A program made the translations under genes and the position numbers. The notes under the pieces were generated by a model that searched no databases, was not told the origin of the DNA, and saw nothing but the letters and a program-made list of their open reading frames with translations. DNA of 5,949 bases from Chloroflexota bacterium. GTDB taxonomy: Bacteria; Chloroflexota; Dehalococcoidia; DSTF01; RBG-16-68-14. Of this stretch, positions 1-5,949 are shown in pieces (positions within the stretch are counted from its first letter, which is position 1; each line of letters begins with the position of its first letter). The stretch is from NCBI GenBank assembly GCA_022561355.1, contig JADFRJ010000154.1, positions 1 to 5,949 on the forward strand, given 5' to 3'.

Positions 1-310
1 CGCCCGACAGGATGAACGCGCGCGGACGCAGCCGCTCGATCTCCTCCTGAGGTACGTCGTACGGCAACACCTCGCAGTAGACGTGGCACTCGCGCACGCG
101 GCGGGCGATCAGCATGCTGTACTGCGATCCGAAGTCGAGTACGACGACCGTCTCCGGCCGGGCGCGCTCCTCTTCCGGTGGCTTCGCGCGCTCGCCCTCG
201 CGCTCGCGGGCGATCTCCAGATACGTCGATACCTCGAGGTCGCCGCTTGCTGAGACACGACGGCCTCCACCGTTGGCGGAGGCGTCTTTCGTGGTCGGCT
301 CCTGGGCCAT
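1..310 (-). CDS. guaA: GMP synthase (glutamine-hydrolysing), N-terminal part
   Basis: GMP synthase makes GMP from XMP, ATP and glutamine in the cytoplasm. Only the first 103 residues are in the window; the rest lies beyond position 1. Visible from about residue 55 is the opening of the class I glutamine amidotransferase domain: VVVLDFGSQYSMLIARRVRE, then VYCEVLPYD and RPRAFILSG, which is the usual GuaA start (hydrophobic strand, DFGSQY). The catalytic Cys and the ATP-pyrophosphatase domain are outside. The ATG at 310-308 is supported by an AAGGAG four bases upstream. It leaves a 54-residue charged, low-complexity leader rich in Glu, Arg and Gly that ordinary GuaA lacks; no other ATG occurs before the domain. 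The gene is divergent from tsaC, 41 bases away. Identity is read from motifs only, but the match is clear. Confidence 0.9.
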   Translation of the reverse strand, partial: MAQEPTTKDASANGGGRRVSASGDLEVSTYLEIAREREGERAKPPEEERARPETVVVLDFGSQYSMLIARRVRECHVYCEVLPYDVPQEEIERLRPRAFILSG

Positions 311-314
311 ATAG

Positions 315-320
315 CTCCTT
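315..320 (-). promoter_or_regulatory. Shine-Dalgarno site of guaA
   Basis: On the minus strand the bases read AAGGAG, four bases before the ATG at 310-308. This decides the start and implies that the long N-terminal leader of GuaA is really translated. Confidence 0.7.
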
Positions 321-335
321 GTGCGGGGTCTCTAG

Positions 336-344
336 TGCTAAGCT
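336..344 (+). promoter_or_regulatory. Possible extended -10 promoter element for a leaderless tsaC transcript
   Basis: The bases TGCTAAGCT fit an extended -10 element (TG, one base, TAAGCT). The element ends seven bases before the GTG at 352, so transcription would begin at or next to the start codon. No Shine-Dalgarno sequence precedes that GTG, which agrees with a leaderless message. There is no convincing -35 box; a TTGTGC at 319-324 is too close. Both this promoter and the one for guaA must fit in the same 41 bases. A TGCTAAG is also found on the minus strand just before the small gene at 2112. This is inference from spacing. Confidence 0.35.
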
Positions 345-351
345 AACAGCC

Positions 352-987
352 GTGCCGCACGAGCGTCAAGAGATCGACGAAGAACTGCTTCAGCAAGCCG
401 CCAGAATCCTCCGCGACGGCGGCCTAGTCGCCTACCCGACCGATACCGTCTACGGCCTCGCCGCCGATCCGGCAAACGCCGAAGCCGTGAGCAAGCTATC
501 CGAAGCGAAGAATCGCGACCCATCTCAGCCGATGCCTTATCTCATCGCGAATGCGGGGATGGCAGCCGGCGTCGCACAAGGGATCCCGCCTGCTGCCCGA
601 GACCTCATGCGGCCATTTTGGCCGGGCGGACTCACGATCATCCTACACAAAGCGCAAACTGTTTCGTCCAGGGCTAGCGCCGGTACGATCGGACTCCGCG
701 TGCCGGACCACCCCGTCCCGCGCGAACTCTCCCGCCTCCTCGGCGGCCCGATTATCGGTACCAGCGCGAACATCGCCGGCGGGCCCGAACCGCTGTCGGC
801 GGACGACGTGCGCCGCGCCCTAGGCGATGCGGTGGACCTGATCATCGATGGCGGTCGCTGTCAGGGCGATCGCCCATCGACGGTGATAGACTGCACGAGG
901 GAACCCCCCAAGATAGTCAGGCTCGGCGCAATTTCCCGCGAGGAGATCGAGGATGTGCTGGGCAGGAAGGTGGCCGTAGATGATTGA
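352..987 (+). CDS. tsaC: Threonylcarbamoyl-AMP synthase (TsaC/Sua5/YrdC family)
   Basis: TsaC condenses threonine, bicarbonate and ATP to threonylcarbamoyl-AMP, the first step of the t6A37 modification of ANN-decoding tRNAs. The 211-residue product has the YrdC fold signatures in order: YPTDTVYGLA (28-37) for ATP/threonine binding, K53 and R55 of the KxR motif, PGGLTIIL (91-98), GTIGLRVPDHP (111-121), GTSANIAGG (136-144) and STVIDCT (176-182). The length fits the single-domain bacterial TsaC rather than Sua5 (about 340 residues). I chose GTG 352 because homology begins a few residues later (ERQEIDEELLQQAARIL). The frame is open upstream to an ATG at 178, but that would add 58 unlikely residues encoded antisense to guaA. 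The gene overlaps the next one by 8 bases, so the two are probably cotranscribed. Confidence 0.92.
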   Translation: MPHERQEIDEELLQQAARILRDGGLVAYPTDTVYGLAADPANAEAVSKLSEAKNRDPSQPMPYLIANAGMAAGVAQGIPPAARDLMRPFWPGGLTIILHKAQTVSSRASAGTIGLRVPDHPVPRELSRLLGGPIIGTSANIAGGPEPLSADDVRRALGDAVDLIIDGGRCQGDRPSTVIDCTREPPKIVRLGAISREEIEDVLGRKVAVDD

Positions 988-1843
988 TGTCTTCGATGTG
1001 AAGAGCGAACTAGAGGGCTTCCTGATGGCGTACCAGGTGTCGCTCGCCAGGCTGCGCGCCTGCGTGGAGGGCCTCACGCCCGAACAGCTCAACTGGCGTC
1101 CGCCCGCAAGCGACGCCAACAGCATCGCGGTGCTCGCGAACCACACCATGGGCAACCTGCGCCAGAACGTCCTTGGCGTCGCCTGCGGCCTGCCCGACGA
1201 CCGCGATCGCGACGCCGAATTCGTCAGCCGTGCGGACGATCCCGCTGCGCTGATACGACAGGCTCAGGAACTCTATGGCGAGATCGAAGCCGCGCTCGCG
1301 GACCTACCTCAAGCGAAACTCGATGAGCGCCTCGAGCACCCGCACCGCGGGCCAACGACCCGGCGGCAAGCGCTCCTCGTCGCCGCCCGCCACTCCGTAG
1401 AGCACATCGGCCAGATGGAGCTGACGCGCGACCTCGCCAGGCGTCGAATTCTGGACGGCGGCGCGACCGTCCAGCGCCTCCACCACGCCGCCGTCATCGT
1501 GCCAACCGACCGGTTAGCCGAAGCCCGCCGCTTCTATGGCGATGTGCTAGGGCTGCGGGAAACGGAACGGCCCGATGTGGACCTGGATTCGCCGGGCGCC
1601 TGGTACGGCCTCGGCGAGACCGAACTGCATATCCAATGTCGCGACGATGCCCCTGTGGACGAATCAGACCGGCACCCCGCCTTCATCATCGGCGATGTCG
1701 CGTTGCTGAAGGACCACCTGCGTGAACAAGGCGTCGAAGTGCTCGAGGCGCCCACGCTCATGGGACGCGAACGATTCTTCAGCCGCGACCCATTCGGAAA
1801 CAGGCTGGAGTTTATGACGCTGCCGGAAGGCAACGCTGAGTAA
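980..1843 (+). CDS. DinB-domain and glyoxalase/VOC-domain fusion protein
   Basis: This 287-residue protein joins two metal-binding modules. Residues 1-150 are a DinB-like four-helix bundle: H54 in ANHTMGN and the pair H138/H142 in RHSVEHIGQMEL give the three-His metal site of the DinB/YfiT superfamily. Residues 165-282 are one vicinal-oxygen-chelate (glyoxalase/bleomycin-resistance) unit: LHHAAVIVPTDRLAEARRFY (168/169 His), GETELHIQC (H217) and FFSRDPFGNRLEFM (E277). DinB proteins often act as thiol-dependent transferases or hydrolases. VOC units handle glyoxals, antibiotics or dioxygenase substrates. The substrate here is unknown; a thiol-linked detoxification role is a guess. The ATG at 980 has GGAAGG nine bases upstream and overlaps the tsaC stop by 8 bases, suggesting translational coupling. 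The two domains are usually separate proteins. Confidence 0.85.
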   Translation: MIDVFDVKSELEGFLMAYQVSLARLRACVEGLTPEQLNWRPPASDANSIAVLANHTMGNLRQNVLGVACGLPDDRDRDAEFVSRADDPAALIRQAQELYGEIEAALADLPQAKLDERLEHPHRGPTTRRQALLVAARHSVEHIGQMELTRDLARRRILDGGATVQRLHHAAVIVPTDRLAEARRFYGDVLGLRETERPDVDLDSPGAWYGLGETELHIQCRDDAPVDESDRHPAFIIGDVALLKDHLREQGVEVLEAPTLMGRERFFSRDPFGNRLEFMTLPEGNAE

Positions 1844-1869
1844 GAGAATGCCGGCGGGGGTGGTGGTGC

Positions 1870-2112
1870 TTACGCGACCTGCTCGTCTTGCGCCTCGACG
1901 GTTGGTGCGGTGTCCACGAAATCGGCAGGGCGTTTGAAGAAAAGCCAGAGGCCGCTGACGTCACCAAGCGGTCCTGAGCGGGCCGCTGTGCTCGCCAACT
2001 CCCAGCCATGTTCCTCGTGAGTCGCAAGCGTATTGCGCAGCTTGTCGGTGAACCGTGCGTCCGTGAACACCGATGAGCGGCCAACGTACAGAACCATGTG
2101 CTTGTATGCCAT
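1870..2112 (-). CDS. Small DUF4177-like protein
   Basis: This 80-residue cytoplasmic protein has the pattern of the small DUF4177 family: a first strand with the start MAYKHMVLYVG, a helix, then HEEHGWELAS (33-41) and GLWLFFKRP (54-62), close to the family's typical EGWELV...FKRP. The function of the family is unknown. I chose the ATG at 2112-2110 because GAGGG (2122-2118) lies five bases upstream. An in-frame ATG-like start 21 bases farther upstream would add MLRLRVV with no better ribosome site. A TGCTAAGAC just upstream resembles the extended -10 before tsaC, so the leader may be very short. The gene is convergent with the DinB fusion gene, 26 bases apart, with no clear terminator hairpin between, and divergent from the prenyl synthase. 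Confidence 0.7.
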   Translation of the reverse strand: MAYKHMVLYVGRSSVFTDARFTDKLRNTLATHEEHGWELASTAARSGPLGDVSGLWLFFKRPADFVDTAPTVEAQDEQVA

Positions 2113-2177
2113 CACTACCCTCAGTCTTAGCATCGGTTCAACCCGCCTTAATCTTGATAGGGCGCGGCCCCGCTAGC

Positions 2178-2206
2178 TGGGCAGACTCGGCTTCGCCATG
2201 TATAGT
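2178..2206 (+). promoter_or_regulatory. Probable sigma-70-type promoter of the prenyl synthase-pgk operon
   Basis: TGGGCA (2178-2183; four of six matches to TTGACA) and TATAGT (2201-2206; five of six to TATAAT) are separated by exactly 17 bases. Transcription would start near 2213, leaving a leader of about 33 bases before the ATG at 2246. It is the best promoter in the window and lies in the 133-base gap between divergent genes. Confidence 0.6.
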
Positions 2207-2245
2207 GGAATCCGTCACGAGTAAGACACACCTCTTCCACCGCTG

Positions 2246-3306
2246 ATGACCGTATCGAAAGAATCAAGCGCCCGCGCTGCTCAACCGGTTCTTGCCATCA
2301 TCGACCGCTATGAGCCGGCCGTCATGGCCGAACTGCACCGCGCCCTGGACGGCAAAACGAACCCACCCTACACACTCATGCGCTATCACTTCGGCTGGGA
2401 GGACGAGTCCGGCAGGTCGATCGAAGCTCGCAAAGGTAAGCTGCTTCGCCCGGCCCTGTGTCTCCTCGCTTGCGAGGCCCTGGGCGGCGACTGGCAGGCA
2501 GCGCTACCGGCCGCCGCCGCGTTGGAGCTGCTCCACAACTTCACGCTGATCCACGACGACGTCGAGGACGCCAGCGAGCAGCGCCATGGCCGCAAGACGA
2601 TCTGGGCGGTCTGGGGCGAGGCGCAGGCCATCAACACGGGCGATGGCATGTTCGCCCTTGCCTATGCGACGCTGCTCCGCCTATCAGCGCTAGGGCACGA
2701 TTCCGACCGCGTGCTCAAGAGCGTCCAGATGCTGGATGCCGCCACGCTCCTTCTCTGCGAGGGCCAACATCGAGATCTGGCGAGCACGAACGCGCACCGG
2801 CTCTCTACGCAAGGCTACCTCGACATGATCGAGGGTAAAACGGCGGCCCTTCTGGCCACCTCCTGCGGCCTCGGCGCCATGCTCGGCGGCGCAACAGACG
2901 AAGAAGTCGATGCCATAAGCGACTTCGGCCGTTGCACCGGGCTCGCGTTCCAGATTCAAGACGACGTCCTCGGCATCTGGGGTGACGCTGGCGAGACCGG
3001 CAAGCCCGCCTCCGACGACCTCATCGCCGGCAAGCAGTCGTATCCGGTCGTGTTCGGCCTCGCGCACTGCGAAGGCGCCCAGCGCGACCGACTCGTTGAA
3101 CTGCTGGCGCAAGAGACGCGCGATGACAACGACGTTGCCGCCGCGCGAAAGATCCTCGACGATCTGGGCGTCCGCGAAGAGAGCGAGCGAAAGGCGCTCG
3201 AATATTCGGACGCGGCCATCGCCAGCCTCGACAAGCTCGGCCTTCAGACCAAGTGGCGTAACGAATTGGCGCGGATTGCTACCTTTGCGGCCCAGCGCAG
3301 CGCCTG

Positions 3307-3307
<1 letters not shown>
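2246..3307 (+). CDS. Polyprenyl synthetase, geranylgeranyl diphosphate synthase type
   Basis: Trans-isoprenyl diphosphate synthases extend an allylic diphosphate with isopentenyl diphosphate. The 353-residue product shows GKLLRP (64-69) for diphosphate binding, the first aspartate-rich motif DDVED (D104, D105, D108) in LLHNFTLIHDDVED, EGQHRDL (172-178), EGKTAALL (196-203) and the second aspartate motif as DDVLGIWGD (239-247). The last Asp of the second motif is Gly, as in the LGIWGD subgroup of bacterial GGPP/longer synthases. Phe at the fifth position before the first motif is the residue that limits chain length to about C20 in archaeal-type enzymes, so C20 is the best guess. The product would feed membrane isoprenoids, carotenoids or quinones. 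There is no obvious Shine-Dalgarno before ATG 2246. The stop overlaps the pgk start by one base (TGATG), indicating coupling. Confidence 0.88.
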
Positions 3308-4201
<894 letters not shown>

Positions 4202-4218
<17 letters not shown>

Positions 4219-4525
4219 GGATTATCAGGATGTACTTGAAGAACACGACGATGGTGACGAACAGGACCATCGCAGCGGAGACGTGGGCCGTCGTCGGGTA
4301 GCGATTGAGGATGTTGCTGGTGTTGTAGAGCATGAAGCCCGCCATCAAGGCGGCGCCGAGGTAGCAGTACCAGATGCCGATGCTGAAGCCGAAGAGCATG
4401 CCGGCGATCGCGAGGCCCAACATGCCGAAGCCGAGCACGTAGAGGATGCCACCGAGGAAGTGGAAGGTCTTGCCGCTCTTGAACACGTAGAACGTGATGC
4501 CTGTGAAGGTCAAGGCGGTGATCAT
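4202..4525 (-). CDS. Bax inhibitor-1/YccA-family membrane protein, C-terminal part only
   Basis: The 107 residues after the ATG at 4525-4523 match the C-terminal half of the seven-helix Bax inhibitor-1 (TMBIM/YccA) family: ITALTFTGITFYVFKSGKTF, FLGGILYVLGF, then a membrane helix ending LYNTSNILNRYPT, and a last helix finishing FFKYILIILMSRE. About three to four hydrophobic segments are visible. Full members have about 230 residues, so the first half is missing. Homology seems to extend a few codons upstream of the ATG (TGQAA), in sequence that also codes the end of the DnaC-like protein. The acidic pair that forms the proton/calcium sensor in BsYetJ-like members is not present (YNTSN in place of YDTSN), as in one bacterial subgroup. 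The ATG overlaps the dnaC-like stop as ATGA. It may be a pseudogene fragment or a small translated peptide; probably not a working channel. Confidence 0.7.
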
Positions 4526-5463
4526 CGCCGCCTGTCCCGTTGATTCGCACCCTGGACGTGAACGATGTTGTCGCCGCACATCTCCACGATCCGCCAGGCG
4601 ATCCGCTCACCGATGCGCCCGCCGACCTCCTTGATGCTCAGGTTGGAAGTGAAAACGATCGGGCGTTCGTCGCGGTGCCGCTGCCCGATGATCTGGTACA
4701 GCCGATCCTCCAGCCACCCGGAGCCGCTGATGTGCTCGGCGCCCAGATCGTCAAGGATTAAGAGCGATACGCCGGCGTACTTTTCCAACACCGCGTATTC
4801 GCTCGGACCGTCCGAACGGTTGTACGTGGATCGCAGTTCGGTGAGCAGGTCGGGGACTGACCGGAACAAGATGGTCGACGCGTCGGTAATAAGCCGCTCG
4901 TACGCATGGCCGACCACGAGCCCGGTCTTGCCGCAGCCGTACGGTCCCCAGAGATACCAGGATGACTTTGACCACACGTCCCGCGCATCTTCGTCTCCGG
5001 GGCAGCGGAGCGGATCTACATACACCGGTTGGAGGGGTGACGAGTCCAGCCGCCATTCACGGAAGAGGTTCGGAATCTCTGCGGTCTCATCCCAGATGTG
5101 CTCAACCCTGAGCCGTCTGCGTTCTTGCGCCTCTCGTTCCTGCTCGGCTTCGTATTCGAGACGACCCGCGATGCCCTCAGGGCAGGGGCAAAACGAGCTC
5201 GTTGCGAGTTCGTCGTACCGCCAGTGAATCTCCTCGCGCATCGGCCAGCCTAATCCGAGGCACCAGCAACCGTCCGGACGATCCGCCTGGATAGCGTCGC
5301 GTTCCTCACAAAGCGACAGCCTCTTCGCGAGGAAGGTGTCGTTTGGAGAGGCGCCCGCTGCCTGCCGGACGACTTCAGTAAGCGCCAAGTCGACCATCGA
5401 CAGCCTGTTCGGGCCGGTCTGGGCCTCGCCGTACTGCGCCAGTGCGCTCGCCAGTGTGTCCAT
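4522..5463 (-). CDS. DnaC/IstB-like AAA+ replicative helicase loader
   Basis: Proteins of this class load the replicative helicase (DnaB) onto an origin opened by an initiator. The 313 residues include an N-terminal region with paired cysteines, GCWCLG (C66, C68) and FCPCPEG (C92, C94), a probable zinc site; a charged helix around 103-120; then the ATPase: Walker A GPYGCGKT (173-180), Walker B LLILDDLG (234-241), sensor 1 IVFTSN (269-274), and the C-terminal GERIAWRIVEM (285-295) with the probable arginine finger region. The ending HVQGANQRDRRR is natural for the family. The ATG at 5463 has GGAGGG five bases upstream. The gene starts 89 bases inside the 3' end of the upstream initiator-like gene. 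IstB, the transposase helper, is an alternative, but no istA-like transposase is visible and the neighbour favours replication. Confidence 0.82.
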   Translation of the reverse strand: MDTLASALAQYGEAQTGPNRLSMVDLALTEVVRQAAGASPNDTFLAKRLSLCEERDAIQADRPDGCWCLGLGWPMREEIHWRYDELATSSFCPCPEGIAGRLEYEAEQEREAQERRRLRVEHIWDETAEIPNLFREWRLDSSPLQPVYVDPLRCPGDEDARDVWSKSSWYLWGPYGCGKTGLVVGHAYERLITDASTILFRSVPDLLTELRSTYNRSDGPSEYAVLEKYAGVSLLILDDLGAEHISGSGWLEDRLYQIIGQRHRDERPIVFTSNLSIKEVGGRIGERIAWRIVEMCGDNIVHVQGANQRDRRR

Positions 5464-5949
5464 TCGATCCCTCCGGTCGGTTCACCCATGAGCGAAAGGT
5501 CCGCTCAACATCTCGATACTTTGCCTTGCCGGTCCCCGGCCACTTCCCGGCCAGAGCGTCCGCGGTCCGTTCCAGGTGTTGTTCAGAGAATCCCCGTTCT
5601 TCGGTCCATGCACACAGGGCTTCAACCCTTTCCGGCTTCAACGGTTTTGGTGCCGTGAGCCTCGCGAGCGTGCGCGCCCACGCTGGGTGTGTGTGGGGTG
5701 GGGTTCTATTCTTCTTCTCCCTCTTACTCTTTATCTCCTTCTGGTCAGTGACATCCTGTGACATGTCAGTGACGTTCCGTGACGCTACGTTTGAATTAGC
5801 TACGGGCAACGCCTCTTGATTATCGAAGTTGTAGAGGGTCGGCTTGCGACGCGCTGAACGCTGGAATCCGTTGTGTCTTTTTCCGTCAGTGACATGTAAC
5901 ACACCGTCAGTGACGTTGACAAGTCGGGCGGCGGTGAGTTCGGCAATGA
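5375..5949 (-). CDS. Replication initiator-like protein (phage O type), 5' end outside the window
   Basis: The frame is open from the window edge to the TGA at 5377-5375, giving 190 visible residues. The first part, ELTAARLVNVTDG followed by RKPTLYNF, resembles the last helix and wing of a winged-helix DNA-binding domain, as in phage replication initiators. Next comes a basic low-complexity linker (KEIKSKREKKNR, TPPHTHP). The C-terminal block ERVEALCAWTEERGF, ALAGKWPGTGKAKYRDVERTFRSWVNR matches the W...TFRxWxxR element of lambda O/DnaD-like proteins that contact the helicase loader. A GTG at 5902 is a possible internal start, but reading-frame homology upstream suggests the true start is off-window. 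Repeats in the DNA of this gene may form the origin. The last 29 residues lie over the beginning of the dnaC-like gene. I infer the role mostly from the loader neighbour and the TFRSWV ending. Confidence 0.6.
   Translation of the reverse strand, partial: IAELTAARLVNVTDGVLHVTDGKRHNGFQRSARRKPTLYNFDNQEALPVANSNVASRNVTDMSQDVTDQKEIKSKREKKNRTPPHTHPAWARTLARLTAPKPLKPERVEALCAWTEERGFSEQHLERTADALAGKWPGTGKAKYRDVERTFRSWVNRPEGSNGHTGERTGAVRRGPDRPEQAVDGRLGAY
5469..5474 (-). promoter_or_regulatory. Shine-Dalgarno site of the dnaC-like gene
   Basis: GGAGGG on the minus strand, five bases before ATG 5463, inside the coding sequence of the initiator-like gene (it encodes part of PEG in NRPEG). It fixes the start of the loader and shows that the 89-base overlap is real. 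Confidence 0.75.
5704..5742 (-). other. AT-richer purine-biased tract, candidate origin unwinding region
   Basis: On the minus (coding) strand 36 of 39 bases are purines, and only 14 are G, with no C, far below the GC level around it. It encodes the basic stretch KEIKSKREKKN. It lies two bases beyond the last GTCAGTGAC repeat. In lambda the corresponding asymmetric AT-rich tract next to the iterons is where the origin melts. An alternative is simply a Lys/Glu/Arg-rich linker choosing purine codons. Confidence 0.45.
5744..5783. repeat. Iteron cluster A: two GTCAGTGAC palindromes with phased GTGAC half-sites
   Basis: GTCAGTGAC, a palindrome about its central base, occurs at 5744-5752 and 5765-5773, 21 bases apart. 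GTGAC occurs on the plus strand at 5748, 5758, 5769 and 5779, so steps are 10, 11 and 10 bases, one helical turn each. The half-sites fall in two different reading phases of the initiator gene (GTC ACT versus xxG TCA), so protein repetition does not explain all four. Confidence 0.65.
5885..5914. repeat. Iteron cluster B: two more GTCAGTGAC palindromes
   Basis: Exact copies at 5885-5893 and 5906-5914, again 21 bases apart. Flanks repeat those of cluster A: the first copy is followed by AT, the second by GTT, so the larger unit is GTCAGTGACAT, ten bases, GTCAGTGACGTT. The middle half-site of cluster A is not kept here. The cluster codes NVTDGVLHVTD, beside NVTDMSQDVTD in cluster A. Confidence 0.6.

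Larger units (their letters stand above)
5704..5914. other. Candidate lambda-like replication origin inside the initiator gene
   Basis: Read in the coding direction, the order is winged-helix-like coding region, iteron pair B, iteron pair A, purine-biased AT-richer tract, C-terminal loader-contact region, then the DnaC-like gene. Phage lambda has the same order: four imperfect palindromic iterons and an asymmetric AT-rich tract within gene O, then P. The assignment rests on architecture; the repeat sequence itself is not that of lambda, and no DnaA boxes were noticed. Confidence 0.4.

Noticed and set aside
178..351. Upstream in-frame extension of tsaC from an ATG at 178
   Set aside because: It would add 58 Arg/Ser-rich residues that are just the antisense of guaA; YrdC homology begins right after GTG 352.
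1844..1869. Bidirectional terminator between the convergent DinB fusion and DUF4177-like genes
   Set aside because: The 26-base gap is G-rich but shows no convincing inverted repeat or T-run.
4522..5463. IstB transposition helper of an IS21-type element
   Set aside because: No istA-like transposase or terminal inverted repeats are visible, and the neighbour looks like a replication initiator; remains a minor alternative.
5442..5819. Plus-strand open frame of 125 codons with a hydrophobic FFFSLLLFISF segment
   Set aside because: It is the antisense of the initiator-like gene; the hydrophobic run is only the complement of the purine tract, and there is no ribosome site or homology.
5744..5914. 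CRISPR-like array
   Set aside because: Repeats are only 9 bases, with 12-base gaps in each pair and a 111-base gap between pairs, and lie inside a coding gene; not a CRISPR layout.

Overview
The window looks like chromosomal DNA of a GC-rich bacterium joined to a replication module. The gene content, the GMP synthase sequence style (SQYSMLIARRVRE) and the compact gene packing suggest Chloroflexota, perhaps a Dehalococcoidia/SAR202-like lineage. That assignment is inference from family resemblance, not from a marker gene.

Left part, 1-2112: the start of guaA (GMP synthase) runs leftward off the window. Forty-one bases away, a rightward pair begins: tsaC (threonylcarbamoyl-AMP synthase, for tRNA t6A) and a DinB-glyoxalase fusion gene, overlapping by 8 bases. 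A small DUF4177-like gene on the minus strand converges on the fusion gene.

Middle, 2113-4218: a recognisable promoter (TGGGCA, 17-base spacer, TATAGT) precedes a geranylgeranyl-diphosphate-type polyprenyl synthase. Its stop codon overlaps the start of pgk (TGATG). The pgk gene is normal for 303 residues and then stops, about 90 residues short of the family length, without the C-terminal nucleotide-site motifs.

Right part, 4202-5949, all on the minus strand: a replication initiator-like protein (5' end outside the window), a DnaC-like AAA+ helicase loader with a cysteine-pair N-terminal region, and the C-terminal half of a Bax inhibitor-1/YccA membrane protein. The Bax inhibitor fragment is squeezed between pgk and dnaC, sharing 17 bases with the first and an ATGA with the second. 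Truncation of both pgk and the Bax inhibitor gene points to a rearrangement or an assembly/amplification chimera around 4202-4540.

The most interesting structure is inside the initiator gene. Four copies of the palindrome GTCAGTGAC form two pairs, each with exactly 21-base spacing. In one pair extra GTGAC half-sites fall at 10-11 base steps. Just downstream in the coding sense lies a 39-base AT-richer, nearly all-purine tract. This is the layout of the phage lambda origin (iterons plus an asymmetric AT-rich tract inside gene O, followed by the loader gene P), so I propose a lambda-like intragenic replication origin with its own initiator and loader. The initiator's N-terminus, and whether the module is prophage, plasmid or chromosomal, cannot be seen here.
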